A stretch of DNA of 64,000 bases, taken from the NCBI GenBank assembly GCA_913055685.1, contig CAJXKC010000003.1, positions 124,001 to 188,000 of the forward strand, given 5' to 3'. The notes under the pieces were generated by a model. That model had not been told where the DNA came from, searched no databases, and saw nothing but the letters and a program-made list of their open reading frames with translations. Origin of the DNA: an uncultured Flavobacteriales bacterium (lineage in GTDB: Bacteria; Bacteroidota; Bacteroidia; Flavobacteriales; Schleiferiaceae). A program made the translations under genes and the position numbers. Positions 1 through 7,473 of the stretch are shown one piece after another (positions within the stretch are counted from its first letter, which is position 1; the number at the start of each line of letters is the position of its first letter).

Positions 1-143
1 CCGCGACACTGTAATCCGCAAATAAGCTAGTACTCGGGTGTTTGTTCCCAGGTCCTAGTCGAAAATCGAATAACAAAATAAGCATGTAGAAAGCCTTCCG
101 TTTCCTTGTTTGCACCGGGGTTCGACTCCCCGCAGCTCCACCT
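1..143 (+). ncRNA. ssrA: tmRNA (transfer-messenger RNA), 3' part only
   Basis: This is the 3' end of tmRNA, which with SmpB rescues ribosomes stalled on broken mRNAs. The last 40 bases show a T arm (stem CGGGG/CCCCG around TTCGACT, about 117-132) followed by the acceptor 3' strand CAGCTCC and discriminator A at 140. The segment AAGCATGTAGAAAGCC just upstream (about 82-97) is typical of the conserved 3' region of bacterial tmRNAs. The sequence after the discriminator is CCT, so the 3' CCA is only partly encoded and its last base must be added after transcription. The 5' half, including the tag-peptide reading frame, lies outside the window, so the tag cannot be read. A plain tRNA is unlikely because the sequence before the T arm does not fold as D and anticodon arms. 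Confidence 0.88.
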
Positions 144-145
144 TC

Positions 146-199
146 GCTTGCCGAAGCTCTCGAACACCGTGAGAGAGCGAAGGCAAGCTTTTTTATTTT
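146..199 (+). terminator. rho-independent terminator of ssrA
   Basis: A long hairpin begins six bases after the tmRNA discriminator. GCTTGCC (146-152) pairs with GGCAAGC (182-188), and GCTCTC (156-161) pairs with GAGAGC (173-178). The two helices are separated by a symmetric GAA/GAA internal loop and closed by an 11-base loop. A T-rich run follows (189-199). This is also the best-preserved copy of the decayed repeat family described for 146-650. Confidence 0.85.
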
Positions 200-650
200 G
201 GACATACCGATATTCATCATTCAAACCTTTCGGCAAGATTCGGTGGAGACACTCCACTTCTTCCATATCAAGCATTGTTCGGCGAAGCTCTCGATCCTTG
301 AGAGAGAGCGGAGGCAAGTTTTTTATTTTTAGACCCCTTACATACCCTAACCTCAACTCGGCAAGCCTTGATTACCGAAGCTCTCTAACGTAGTGTAAGA
401 GTGCAGAAAACCTTCGGTGGAGACACTCCACTTCTTCCATTCCAAAATATCAATCGTATAAGCCAGCGAACAAAGTGTGTGAAAGTAGGCAGGCCCTTTT
501 TTTGCATCTACGACCATTACATATCAAAGGTTATTGCCGCAAGCCATGCTTGCTGAAGCTCCCAAACGAAGAGAGGGATCAAAGGCGAGAATTACTCGTA
601 AAAGCTCTAGGACATAGTGAGCCCCGAGAACATTTTAATTATTTGAAAAG
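146..650. repeat. degenerate hairpin repeat array between ssrA and the GIY-YIG gene
   Basis: This stretch of about 500 bases holds no convincing gene. It carries about six decaying copies of a terminator-like unit whose approximate form is GAAGCTCTCGAAC, a few bases, GTGAGAGAGCGAAGG, then CAAGC and a T run. Copies begin near 153, 284, 376, 462, 552 and 602. The first two are clearest, and the second ends in a T run at about 318-330. A 26-base segment with a perfect GTGGAG/CTCCAC hairpin occurs identically at 241-266 and 415-440, giving a longer period of 174 bases. Short open frames exist here on both strands, but they only follow the repeat. Copy assignment beyond the first two was made by eye. 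Confidence 0.65.
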
Positions 651-694
651 TCGTTAAAATGCTTTCCTAGGCAAATTTCTCCTTACCATCCCAC

Positions 695-937
695 ATGGAG
701 AAACATTTTGTTTATATCGCTAGGTGCAGTGACGACTCTGTCTACGTTGGATGTACCAAAGATCTTCAACGACGCATCAAGGATCATAATTCTGGAAAGG
801 TTAAATCGACCTCCTACCGCAGACCCATTACTATTTTGAGCTACCTAGTATTTACTGAAAAGTATAAAGCGTTCTATTTTGAGAAGTACCTAAAGACAGG
901 TTCAGGAAGGGCCTTTCTTAATAAAATGCTGGTTTAA
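695..937 (+). CDS. small stand-alone GIY-YIG nuclease family protein
   Basis: The 80-residue product is a single GIY-YIG nuclease domain, the fold used in UvrC and in some homing endonucleases. The two hallmark tyrosine segments are VYI (6-8) and YVG (17-19). They are followed by Arg26/Arg27 in the expected helix, and the metal-binding glutamate is probably Glu63 in FEKYLKTGSG. The C-terminal KTGSGRAFL resembles the KTGxGR segment of the many short UvrC-like proteins of Bacteroidota. Length is normal for that group. Their cellular role is unknown to me; the nuclease fold is seen and activity is inferred. The gene sits at the far end of the hairpin array that follows ssrA, which suggests the array and the gene share a history. 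Confidence 0.82.
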   Translation: MEKHFVYIARCSDDSVYVGCTKDLQRRIKDHNSGKVKSTSYRRPITILSYLVFTEKYKAFYFEKYLKTGSGRAFLNKMLV

Positions 938-1055
938 GAATTGGGCCCGCTTTATCAAAAACCCTCCATCGTCTGGGAAGTTTCCCTTCATTGCCAAAAC
1001 CATCATTCAAAAGTTTCACTACCTTTCATCCACCTATTAAGCATTCTCTTCGCTC

Positions 1056-1712
1056 ATGAAAACCTTCACCTTTTTACCCAACTACTTTGGAGCATTGCTT
1101 TTTCTCATCTTTTTTAGCGCCTGTAATAAAGCTGGTCCCGAGACTATTACCACAACTGTAAGTGGTAAACTAACTGCGGCTAATTCTAATAGGGTGTTGC
1201 CGAATGCAAAAATCGACTTAGTTAAAGTAGTTGGTGTGGGGCATACCCTTCAAGACAGAATTCTGGACTCCATCCGCAGCGATGCTTTCGGTAACTACTC
1301 CTTTACCTTTGATGAAAGTTCCTATGAGGCTTACAATAGATTTCAGATAGTATGTTACTATCCCGACTATTACTCCGCCCGCGATTTAACGGGTCCATAC
1401 CCTAGAGACCGACACTTTGAACTGGGAGGCAATCAGGTCTACAACCCTGAATTACACCCCTATGCTTGGGTTAAGATTCAATGTGATCTGGATAAGAAAT
1501 ATACCCGCGTAGAAATCAATTCCACCTTTGGAGAGAATGACGCAGTAGTAATAACAAACCCTGATGGGAAATCAGTTATCCTTAAAACAAAGGGTAATGC
1601 ATGGAATAAAATCAATCATTTTATCTTCCTAGACAATGGAAACTATTATCCCGTGTCTGATTCAGTTTACTGTGGAAATAATGACACGACAACTTTTATA
1701 ATTAAACGTTAA
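1056..1712 (+). CDS. putative lipoprotein with carboxypeptidase-regulatory-like beta-sandwich
   Basis: The 218-residue product begins with a hydrophobic signal ending in the lipobox-like FFSAC, with Cys at about residue 23, so it is probably a lipid-anchored envelope protein. Residues of about 34-90 (TVSGKLT...NAKIDLV...DAFGNYSFTF) match the pattern of carboxypeptidase regulatory-like or transthyretin-like domains: a strand, a variable loop, then a D-x-x-G-x-Y-x-F strand. The rest looks all-beta and I do not recognise it. Two cysteines in the second half (QCDL and YCGN) could form a disulfide. There is no operon partner: the upstream gap is about 120 bases and lplA follows after 60. Function unknown. 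Confidence 0.75.
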   Translation: MKTFTFLPNYFGALLFLIFFSACNKAGPETITTTVSGKLTAANSNRVLPNAKIDLVKVVGVGHTLQDRILDSIRSDAFGNYSFTFDESSYEAYNRFQIVCYYPDYYSARDLTGPYPRDRHFELGGNQVYNPELHPYAWVKIQCDLDKKYTRVEINSTFGENDAVVITNPDGKSVILKTKGNAWNKINHFIFLDNGNYYPVSDSVYCGNNDTTTFIIKR

Positions 1713-1772
1713 GAATTACTGGCGATTCTTTATTTTCAAGCTTCTTCTTTTTAATATTCTAAACCACCCAAC

Positions 1773-2756
1773 ATGCTCTGCATCAAACACCGCAGTACCG
1801 ACCCTTTTTTCAATATCGCCACCGACGAATACATTTTTAAGCATCTAAAAGAAGATTGTTTCATGCTTTGGCAAAACGACAATGCCATTATCGTGGGGAA
1901 GCACCAAAATGCCTTGGCCGAAATAAACTTAGACTACGTTAAAGCGCATGATATTAAAGTGGTGCGTCGCTTAAGTGGTGGCGGAGCGGTTTACCACGAC
2001 ATGGGCAACCTCAACTTTACCTTCACGCGCACTAGTGAAAGTGAAGAGGACTTGGTCGATTTTAAACGCTATACCGCACCCATTATCGCGGTCCTGCAAG
2101 AAATGGGGGTTAATGCCGAGTTTAGTGGTCGCAATGATATCATGATCGAGGGAAAGAAATTTTCGGGCAATGCCGAGCATGTCTTTAAGAATAAAGTGAT
2201 GCATCACGGCACCTTACTATTTTCCAGTGATATGCCCAATATCAGCGGAGCCCTAAAGATCAATCCACTTAAATACAAAGACCGGGCGGTGAAATCAGTA
2301 CCCAAAAGGGTAACTAATATTCAGGATCACCTAAAAGAGAAAATGTCGGTGGAAGAGTTTGCCGACCGCATTATGGAATATATCCTGCGGAACTATGAAG
2401 ATTGCAAACTTTATGAATTCAGTGCCGAAGACCTCGCTAAAATTGAGCAGATCAAAAAAGAGAAATACGAAACTTGGGATTGGAATTTTGGCTACTCGCC
2501 CAATTACGATTTTAAACAAGGGGTAAAAACCAGCGGAGGCGTCATTGAAATGAATATGAATGTCTCCAAAGGCATTATTCAAGAAGTGAAAATCTTAGGC
2601 GACTTCTTCCATATCCGTGACATTGGTGAAATCGAAGAAGCACTAAAAGACACCCCCCATGAAGAAAGTAAAATTCGGGAGAAACTAGGGCAATTTAATC
2701 TAAGCCAATACTTTAAAGACATCAGCGCAGACGACCTTATTGCCGCTATGTTTTAA
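1773..2756 (+). CDS. lplA: lipoate-protein ligase
   Basis: This enzyme activates lipoate with ATP and attaches it to lysines of lipoyl domains in 2-oxoacid dehydrogenases and the glycine cleavage H protein. The 327-residue length fits LplA with its C-terminal accessory domain. The lipoate/ATP-binding signature RRLSGGGAVYHD is at residues 65-76. GRND (119-122) and GKKFSG (127-132) follow, where Lys129 corresponds to the conserved catalytic lysine. The C-terminal part from about 235 is the small domain. The gene stands alone and converges on the GH16 gene with an 8-base gap. A strictly octanoate- or biotin-specific relative is less likely given the motif set. Confidence 0.93.
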   Translation: MLCIKHRSTDPFFNIATDEYIFKHLKEDCFMLWQNDNAIIVGKHQNALAEINLDYVKAHDIKVVRRLSGGGAVYHDMGNLNFTFTRTSESEEDLVDFKRYTAPIIAVLQEMGVNAEFSGRNDIMIEGKKFSGNAEHVFKNKVMHHGTLLFSSDMPNISGALKINPLKYKDRAVKSVPKRVTNIQDHLKEKMSVEEFADRIMEYILRNYEDCKLYEFSAEDLAKIEQIKKEKYETWDWNFGYSPNYDFKQGVKTSGGVIEMNMNVSKGIIQEVKILGDFFHIRDIGEIEEALKDTPHEESKIREKLGQFNLSQYFKDISADDLIAAMF

Positions 2757-2764
2757 AGGAAAGC

Positions 2765-4399
2765 TTAACGCTTGATGAATCGCAGGCTGTGCTGCGCCTC
2801 CTGTCCTTTAAGCTTAATGAAATAAACCCCAGGCTCTAAGTCATCCAAGCCTTCCACTTTTAGGATGGCTTCATTTCGCTTAAAGTGCTCTCTACGCAGT
2901 ACATGACCATTCGATGCCACGAGTTCCAAATCCATTTCACCAAGCAGGTCGTTAGGCAATTCAATGTGCAGTTCATTGGTGCATGGATTGGGGAAGGCTT
3001 TAAGTTCGGTCCGCTCTATTCCATCAATTAAAGCCATACTTGGATCTTGGTAAATCCGTACATAATCAATCTCTAAGGTATCTTCTTGCCAAGTGGGATC
3101 AATCCCAGGCTCAATCGCGATATTTAAAAGAATATACTGCGGATCGTCAAAAGGCCAGGTGCTCGCATCTCGCGTAGCCGGTTCGTAGATATAATGCACT
3201 ACCGAGTCTACGCTAAAAATCATTTTGCTGGGAGTCCATTCCAGAGCATAAGTATGGAAGGTGTTGGAAACCCCAGGTATCATGCGTCCCCCTTTATTAA
3301 TGGTTCCTCCAAAGGAGGATGGGGTATGCATGGCACTTTGCACAAAGTTTTGATTGGTTCCCCAATGTTCCATAATATCAATTTCACCACAGGCCGGCCA
3401 TGAAGTAGTGCCAAAACCCTGTTGCTGCCAGTAAGCTCCCGGCTCACTGATATTTTTACCAAGCATCCAGATGGCAGGCCAAGTACCTGCGCCTTGTGGT
3501 AAAATAGCGCGCACTTCTATTCTGCCGTAGGTAAAAGCAAACTTTGAATTTAAACGGGCCGAGGTGTATTGCTTCGTAACTCCCTGGTCACTAAAAGTTT
3601 CCTTTTTTGCGATTAATTTCATCGTGCCATTAGAGACCTGAGTATTGGCCGTGCGATCGGTATAATGCTGAATCTCGCCATTGTACCAAGAATTTCCATT
3701 CGGTAATTGGGTTTGATGAAACCATTTTGAAGTATCAATCATGCCATTGCCATTGAATTCATCGGCCCAGACCAATTGGGTGAAAGAATAATTTCCACCA
3801 GAACCTCCGCCGGAATTGTTCGTGGTGTCGACGTAAATGAAATCATCCAGATAGGCCAAAACCTCATCATTGTTATTCTCCCCATTCAATTGGAATAAAA
3901 CGCGTGTGAAGTCAGTTCTTTGGGTAGGTGGTAAGGAACTAGGGTCTAAATTGATGTAAGGATCATTTGCAAAGTCAAAAGTGATCGTTTGCCATTGATC
4001 CAAAACGATAGGCTTAATCACCTCCGACTGGGTTTGCCAGGGACTACCCTGAGTCCCGTCCTGCAATTTGCATGAAATCTGATTGGGCTGGTTTCCGGTT
4101 ATGCCAGAAGAAGGCACATAAACCTTTACTGAAAAAACGGCATGATTTGGTAAATCCAAAGGACCAGGAGCGTCAAAACGCAAGTTAGCATACTGCCCGC
4201 CTTGATCATGGTATTCCATGACCGTTGCTGAAGTATTTATTCCCTGACTGTAAGGATTGGCCTTGGCGATATCAATTGTACAAGCGTCACCAAACCAAGT
4301 GTTTATGTTTCCATTACCTTCAAAATCATCTTGTAGAGTTTGGGCCTGTAAGGCTAGAAAGGAAGTGCTTAACAGTACTAGAAATAATCTTTTCAGCAT
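2765..4399 (-). CDS. secreted GH16 beta-glucanase (laminarinase-like) with T9SS sorting domain
   Basis: This is an exported glycoside hydrolase family 16 enzyme of 544 residues. Residues 1-19 are a signal peptide ending LQAQ. About 21-192 form a beta-rich, carbohydrate-binding-like module. A GGGSGG linker follows, then the GH16 catalytic domain at about 205-455. The catalytic motif EIDIME has nucleophile Glu339, Asp341 and acid/base Glu344, and is followed by HWG, as in bacterial laminarinases. The C-terminal portion from about 465 is a T9SS type A sorting domain (AFPNPCTNELHI...GVYFIKL), so the enzyme should cross the outer membrane by type IX secretion. Substrate is inferred to be a beta-1,3-glucan such as laminarin; agarase or carrageenase activity cannot be excluded from motifs alone. 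The gene is divergent from a secreted SGNH hydrolase. Confidence 0.9.
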   Translation of the reverse strand: MLKRLFLVLLSTSFLALQAQTLQDDFEGNGNINTWFGDACTIDIAKANPYSQGINTSATVMEYHDQGGQYANLRFDAPGPLDLPNHAVFSVKVYVPSSGITGNQPNQISCKLQDGTQGSPWQTQSEVIKPIVLDQWQTITFDFANDPYINLDPSSLPPTQRTDFTRVLFQLNGENNNDEVLAYLDDFIYVDTTNNSGGGSGGNYSFTQLVWADEFNGNGMIDTSKWFHQTQLPNGNSWYNGEIQHYTDRTANTQVSNGTMKLIAKKETFSDQGVTKQYTSARLNSKFAFTYGRIEVRAILPQGAGTWPAIWMLGKNISEPGAYWQQQGFGTTSWPACGEIDIMEHWGTNQNFVQSAMHTPSSFGGTINKGGRMIPGVSNTFHTYALEWTPSKMIFSVDSVVHYIYEPATRDASTWPFDDPQYILLNIAIEPGIDPTWQEDTLEIDYVRIYQDPSMALIDGIERTELKAFPNPCTNELHIELPNDLLGEMDLELVASNGHVLRREHFKRNEAILKVEGLDDLEPGVYFIKLKGQEAQHSLRFIKR

Positions 4400-4517
4400 G
4401 GTTTTAAATTTCGCTCAAGATAATAAGGTATTTTTTACCATAAGTCCTTTTAAACTGATTTCTAAGCCATTCGACGAATTGCTGCCTTAAATGGAAAAGA
4501 AATTCTAATTTCCTCTA

Positions 4518-6752
4518 ATGAAAAAAGCCTTAGTTAGTTTCCTCTTTTTATTTGTCTCCATTAGTATTTCGGCTCAATCGCCTTGTTTAGCCAATGACAC
4601 TTTAAAGATTGTGGTGATCGGTTCCTCCACCGCCGCAGGAGCTGGTGCTAGTCCGAGTGACAGTGCTTGGGTAAACCGCTATCGAGATTACATGCAATCC
4701 TTAAACCCGGCCAACTCCCTTATAAACTTGGCCCAAGGGGGTTATAATACCTGGCGGCTAATGCCCGATTACTTCGTTCCACCGGGCAGCAGACCTCAAC
4801 CCGATACCCTACGAAACATAAGCCATGCCCTCCGTCAGAATCCAGACGCGATAATCATTAATCTCCCATCCAATGATGCGGCCATTGGCACTGGGCTGAA
4901 CGAACAAATGAGCAATTTCATTCACATGGATAGCTTAGCGGCCACGCAGGGGGTACCGGTATGGGTTTGTACTACTCAGCCTCGAAATTTCAATGCCACC
5001 TATATTCAAGTTCAATTAGATGTAAGAGATTCTATAAATCGGTATTTTGGAAATCGAGCCATTGATTTCTGGTCTGGCTTAGCCAATGCCCAAAACACCA
5101 TCGACAGCTTATACAATTCTGGCGATGGGGTGCATGTTAATAACCGCGGGCACCGCTTGCTCTTTAATCGGGTACGCCAAAAGCAGATTGCCGATTCTCT
5201 AGTTAGTGCCCTACCGGGAATTGACTTGTGGCCCAAATCCATCGAGTGGCTAAATCCCAGCCGCTGTGGAAGTCCCCAGTCTATTTTCAGAGTACAAATT
5301 GCTAACCTTAGAATGGACAGCTTAAGCAGTCCTGCTCAAGTGCACTTAGTAAGAGAAGACCTTAGCACAGGTATAATTGATACGCTAAGTCAGGCGCTAA
5401 GCAGCATTAAAGCTTGCGATTACCAGTATTTAAACTTTAGCTTGAACACCAGTACCGCACAAGCTTGGCGCTTATGGGCAGTTAGCAGTAGTAATTTGGA
5501 TCTAAACTCCGCTAACAATATTGGTCCCAGCATTACCGTGCGTAGTACAAACCTGCCCAGCTTAAACAATTCTGACTCCACTTTTTGTGCCGGCGATAGT
5601 TTAAACCTTCAGGCCAGTACTACCGACTCCCTTTTCTGGTTTGCAGATTCTTCCTTACAGAATTTAATTAATGCTGGTCCTAATTACAATTATGGCTTAG
5701 GTCAGGATGACACGCTTTACCTTCAAGCACGCCGCGGTCCCTTCGTCTACCTAGACCAGGTATCCGCCGCACAAAGCAGCAATATAACTTGGAACGGAGC
5801 CATGTTTAACCTCATCGCTGGGACTCAGAGTCTAATTCTCGACAGCATTCGCTTTTATGCCGGCAGCACCACAGATTTACAGGTAAACCTCCGCACCAAA
5901 AACGGCAGCTATCAAGGTTTTGAAAATACTGCCACCGCCTGGTCGGCTCCCCTATCGGACAGTGTTTATAATGCTCAAACCGACTCGGCCTATTTCTTAG
6001 ACTTTGGATCCATTAGCCTCAATCCCGGAGACACCTTGGGTTGCTATTTATATCTCGAAAATGCCAGCCATCGATTGCGCTATCAGTCCAGCAGTGCCCT
6101 ATTTACCTATCAAGGTGCAGCGCTTGCAGTGGAAGCGGGCAGCGGTATTGCTCACACCTTTGGCAGCATTTACCATCCACGCCATATCAATGCAGACTTC
6201 TATTATCACTACGGGCAAAACCCCTTGGGTCAGTGCCAGAGTGAAGTACAAAGCCTAATCCTAAAAGAATCAGAGATCAGCCTGGACCTTGGCGGTGACA
6301 CCATCCATGACAATAGTCTGGATCTAGTTTTAAAGCTACCAAGCGGATTCCGCAATGCCTATTGGTGGATCTCACCCCAATCAGGTGACAGCCTTGTAAT
6401 TCCTGCCTTTAGCTACAATGATTCGGATAGCCTGTGGATTGTACTTAGTGCCGAAGATAGTTTGGGATGTTCCCACACCGATAGTTTATTGGTTCGCTTT
6501 AGCCAAACTTTTAAATTGGATGAAGCTGAAACGCAATTGGTAAACATTTACCCCAACCCAGCCAAGAATAAGCTTTGGGTAGAGCAGAAGCAAACTCGAT
6601 TTAAAGACCTTTTTATATATAGCTCGCAGGGGCAATTAGTAGTGCGGTCCGAACTAGGATCGGGCCCCTCCCTTATACACTTAAAGCTAAAGCCCGGCAT
6701 CTATTATCTCTACCTAGACCAAAGCTATAGTCGAAAATTAATTATAAACTAA
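4518..6752 (+). CDS. secreted SGNH/GDSL-type hydrolase with T9SS sorting domain
   Basis: The 744-residue product has a signal peptide (1-20, ending ISAQ) and an SGNH hydrolase domain at about 28-235. Block I reads VIGSSTAAGAG with likely nucleophile Ser37. Block V reads GDGVHVNNRGH with Asp203 and His206 of the catalytic dyad or triad. SLPSND-type residues at about 116-119 fit the block III asparagine region. The remaining 500 residues are beta-sandwich modules ending in a T9SS type A domain (IYPNPAKNKLWV, then GIYYLYL). Such enzymes remove acetyl or other acyl groups from polysaccharides or lipids. With the divergent GH16 gene 118 bases away, a role in algal polysaccharide use is plausible but unproven. 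Confidence 0.85.
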   Translation: MKKALVSFLFLFVSISISAQSPCLANDTLKIVVIGSSTAAGAGASPSDSAWVNRYRDYMQSLNPANSLINLAQGGYNTWRLMPDYFVPPGSRPQPDTLRNISHALRQNPDAIIINLPSNDAAIGTGLNEQMSNFIHMDSLAATQGVPVWVCTTQPRNFNATYIQVQLDVRDSINRYFGNRAIDFWSGLANAQNTIDSLYNSGDGVHVNNRGHRLLFNRVRQKQIADSLVSALPGIDLWPKSIEWLNPSRCGSPQSIFRVQIANLRMDSLSSPAQVHLVREDLSTGIIDTLSQALSSIKACDYQYLNFSLNTSTAQAWRLWAVSSSNLDLNSANNIGPSITVRSTNLPSLNNSDSTFCAGDSLNLQASTTDSLFWFADSSLQNLINAGPNYNYGLGQDDTLYLQARRGPFVYLDQVSAAQSSNITWNGAMFNLIAGTQSLILDSIRFYAGSTTDLQVNLRTKNGSYQGFENTATAWSAPLSDSVYNAQTDSAYFLDFGSISLNPGDTLGCYLYLENASHRLRYQSSSALFTYQGAALAVEAGSGIAHTFGSIYHPRHINADFYYHYGQNPLGQCQSEVQSLILKESEISLDLGGDTIHDNSLDLVLKLPSGFRNAYWWISPQSGDSLVIPAFSYNDSDSLWIVLSAEDSLGCSHTDSLLVRFSQTFKLDEAETQLVNIYPNPAKNKLWVEQKQTRFKDLFIYSSQGQLVVRSELGSGPSLIHLKLKPGIYYLYLDQSYSRKLIIN

Positions 6753-6783
6753 AAAGCCCCTGATCCAAGAGGACCAGAGGCTT
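6751..6783 (-). terminator. terminator of the yceI-family gene
   Basis: Read on the minus strand, GCCTCTGGTCC and GGATCAGGGGC form an 11-bp imperfect stem with two mismatches around a TCTT loop. TTTTT follows at 6755-6751. It lies between the convergent SGNH hydrolase gene and the yceI gene, and its T run favours minus-strand use. Confidence 0.65.
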
Positions 6784-6809
6784 AAACCAATCTGAGAGAA
6801 AAGATAATC

Positions 6810-7358
6810 TTAAGCTTCTACAGCTGCTTCAACTGCTGCGAGCTGAACTTCGCCTTCTAATTTAATTTCGTCGGAAACTAATAAGTTACCCGCTTCATTA
6901 ACCACGTGGAATTTCAATCCGAAATCTTTACGGTTTAATTTACCTTTAAAAGAGAATCCCGCTTTTAGGTTGCCCCAAGGGTCTTTCGCTACTCCACCAA
7001 TTTCTACCTTAAGGGTAATAGGCTGAGTTACGTCGCGAATGGTCATGTTACCTTCCAATTCGAACTCATCACCGTCGATATTTTTAACCGCTGTGCTTTC
7101 GAAAGTTAATTTTGGGAATTGCTCCGCATTAAAGAAGTCATCGCTCTTTAAGTGATTATCGCGGTCTTCGCTTCCGGTAGTAACCGTATTTACGTCTGCG
7201 CTAAAGCTAAATTTACCGGTAGTAAAATCTTCACCTTCGGTTTCTACGCTACCCTCAAAACCAGCAAAAGATCCGGTTACGGTAGTAATCATTAAGTGCT
7301 TTGCCTTGAAGTGAATGTTGGTATGCGCATTATCGAGCGCCCATTTTTGAAGTGACAT
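6810..7358 (-). CDS. YceI family protein
   Basis: The 182-residue product is a YceI-like lipocalin-shaped beta-barrel. This family binds polyisoprenoid or similar amphiphilic molecules. Visible family features are the N-terminal WALDNAHTNIHFKAKHLMIT segment, the DRDNHLKSDDFFNAEQFPKLTFES signature in the middle (about 80-103), and the C-terminal FKGKLNRKDFGL. No signal peptide is present, unlike E. coli YceI, so this copy is probably cytoplasmic. The last residues (AAVEAAVEA) are a short alanine/glutamate tail. The gene is monocistronic: a terminator follows and a cluster of palindromes precedes it, pointing to a dedicated repressor. The natural ligand is unknown. Confidence 0.9.
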   Translation of the reverse strand: MSLQKWALDNAHTNIHFKAKHLMITTVTGSFAGFEGSVETEGEDFTTGKFSFSADVNTVTTGSEDRDNHLKSDDFFNAEQFPKLTFESTAVKNIDGDEFELEGNMTIRDVTQPITLKVEIGGVAKDPWGNLKAGFSFKGKLNRKDFGLKFHVVNEAGNLLVSDEIKLEGEVQLAAVEAAVEA

Positions 7359-7379
7359 ATTCTTTCGTTTTTATTATTG

Positions 7380-7429
7380 ATGTTCAAACATTGACAAGGC
7401 AAATGTATACATTAATGTTTAAACATTGA
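7380..7429 (-). promoter_or_regulatory. palindromic operator cluster upstream of yceI
   Basis: Two near-identical palindromes flank a third. ATGTTCAAACAT (7380-7391) and ATGTTTAAACAT (7415-7426) are both followed by TGA. ATGTATACAT (7403-7412) lies between them. The outer centres are 35 bases apart. On the minus strand the middle palindrome overlaps TACATTTG (7407-7400), a match to the Bacteroidota -7 element TAnnTTTG, so a bound protein would block the promoter. A MarR- or TetR-type repressor is the natural guess. No such regulator is encoded nearby. Confidence 0.6.
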
Positions 7430-7473
7430 TATAAATAATTTATAAGGGGATAGACAGGTCCACCCCCTTAGCT

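Noticed and set aside
27-393. Open frames on both strands over the tmRNA end and hairpin array
   Set aside because: They run through the tmRNA T arm and terminator hairpins and encode arginine/serine-rich sequence without any family pattern; the RNA explains the region.
475-657. 60-codon open frame before the GIY-YIG gene
   Set aside because: It lies within the decayed repeat units, has no recognisable domain and no signal for initiation.
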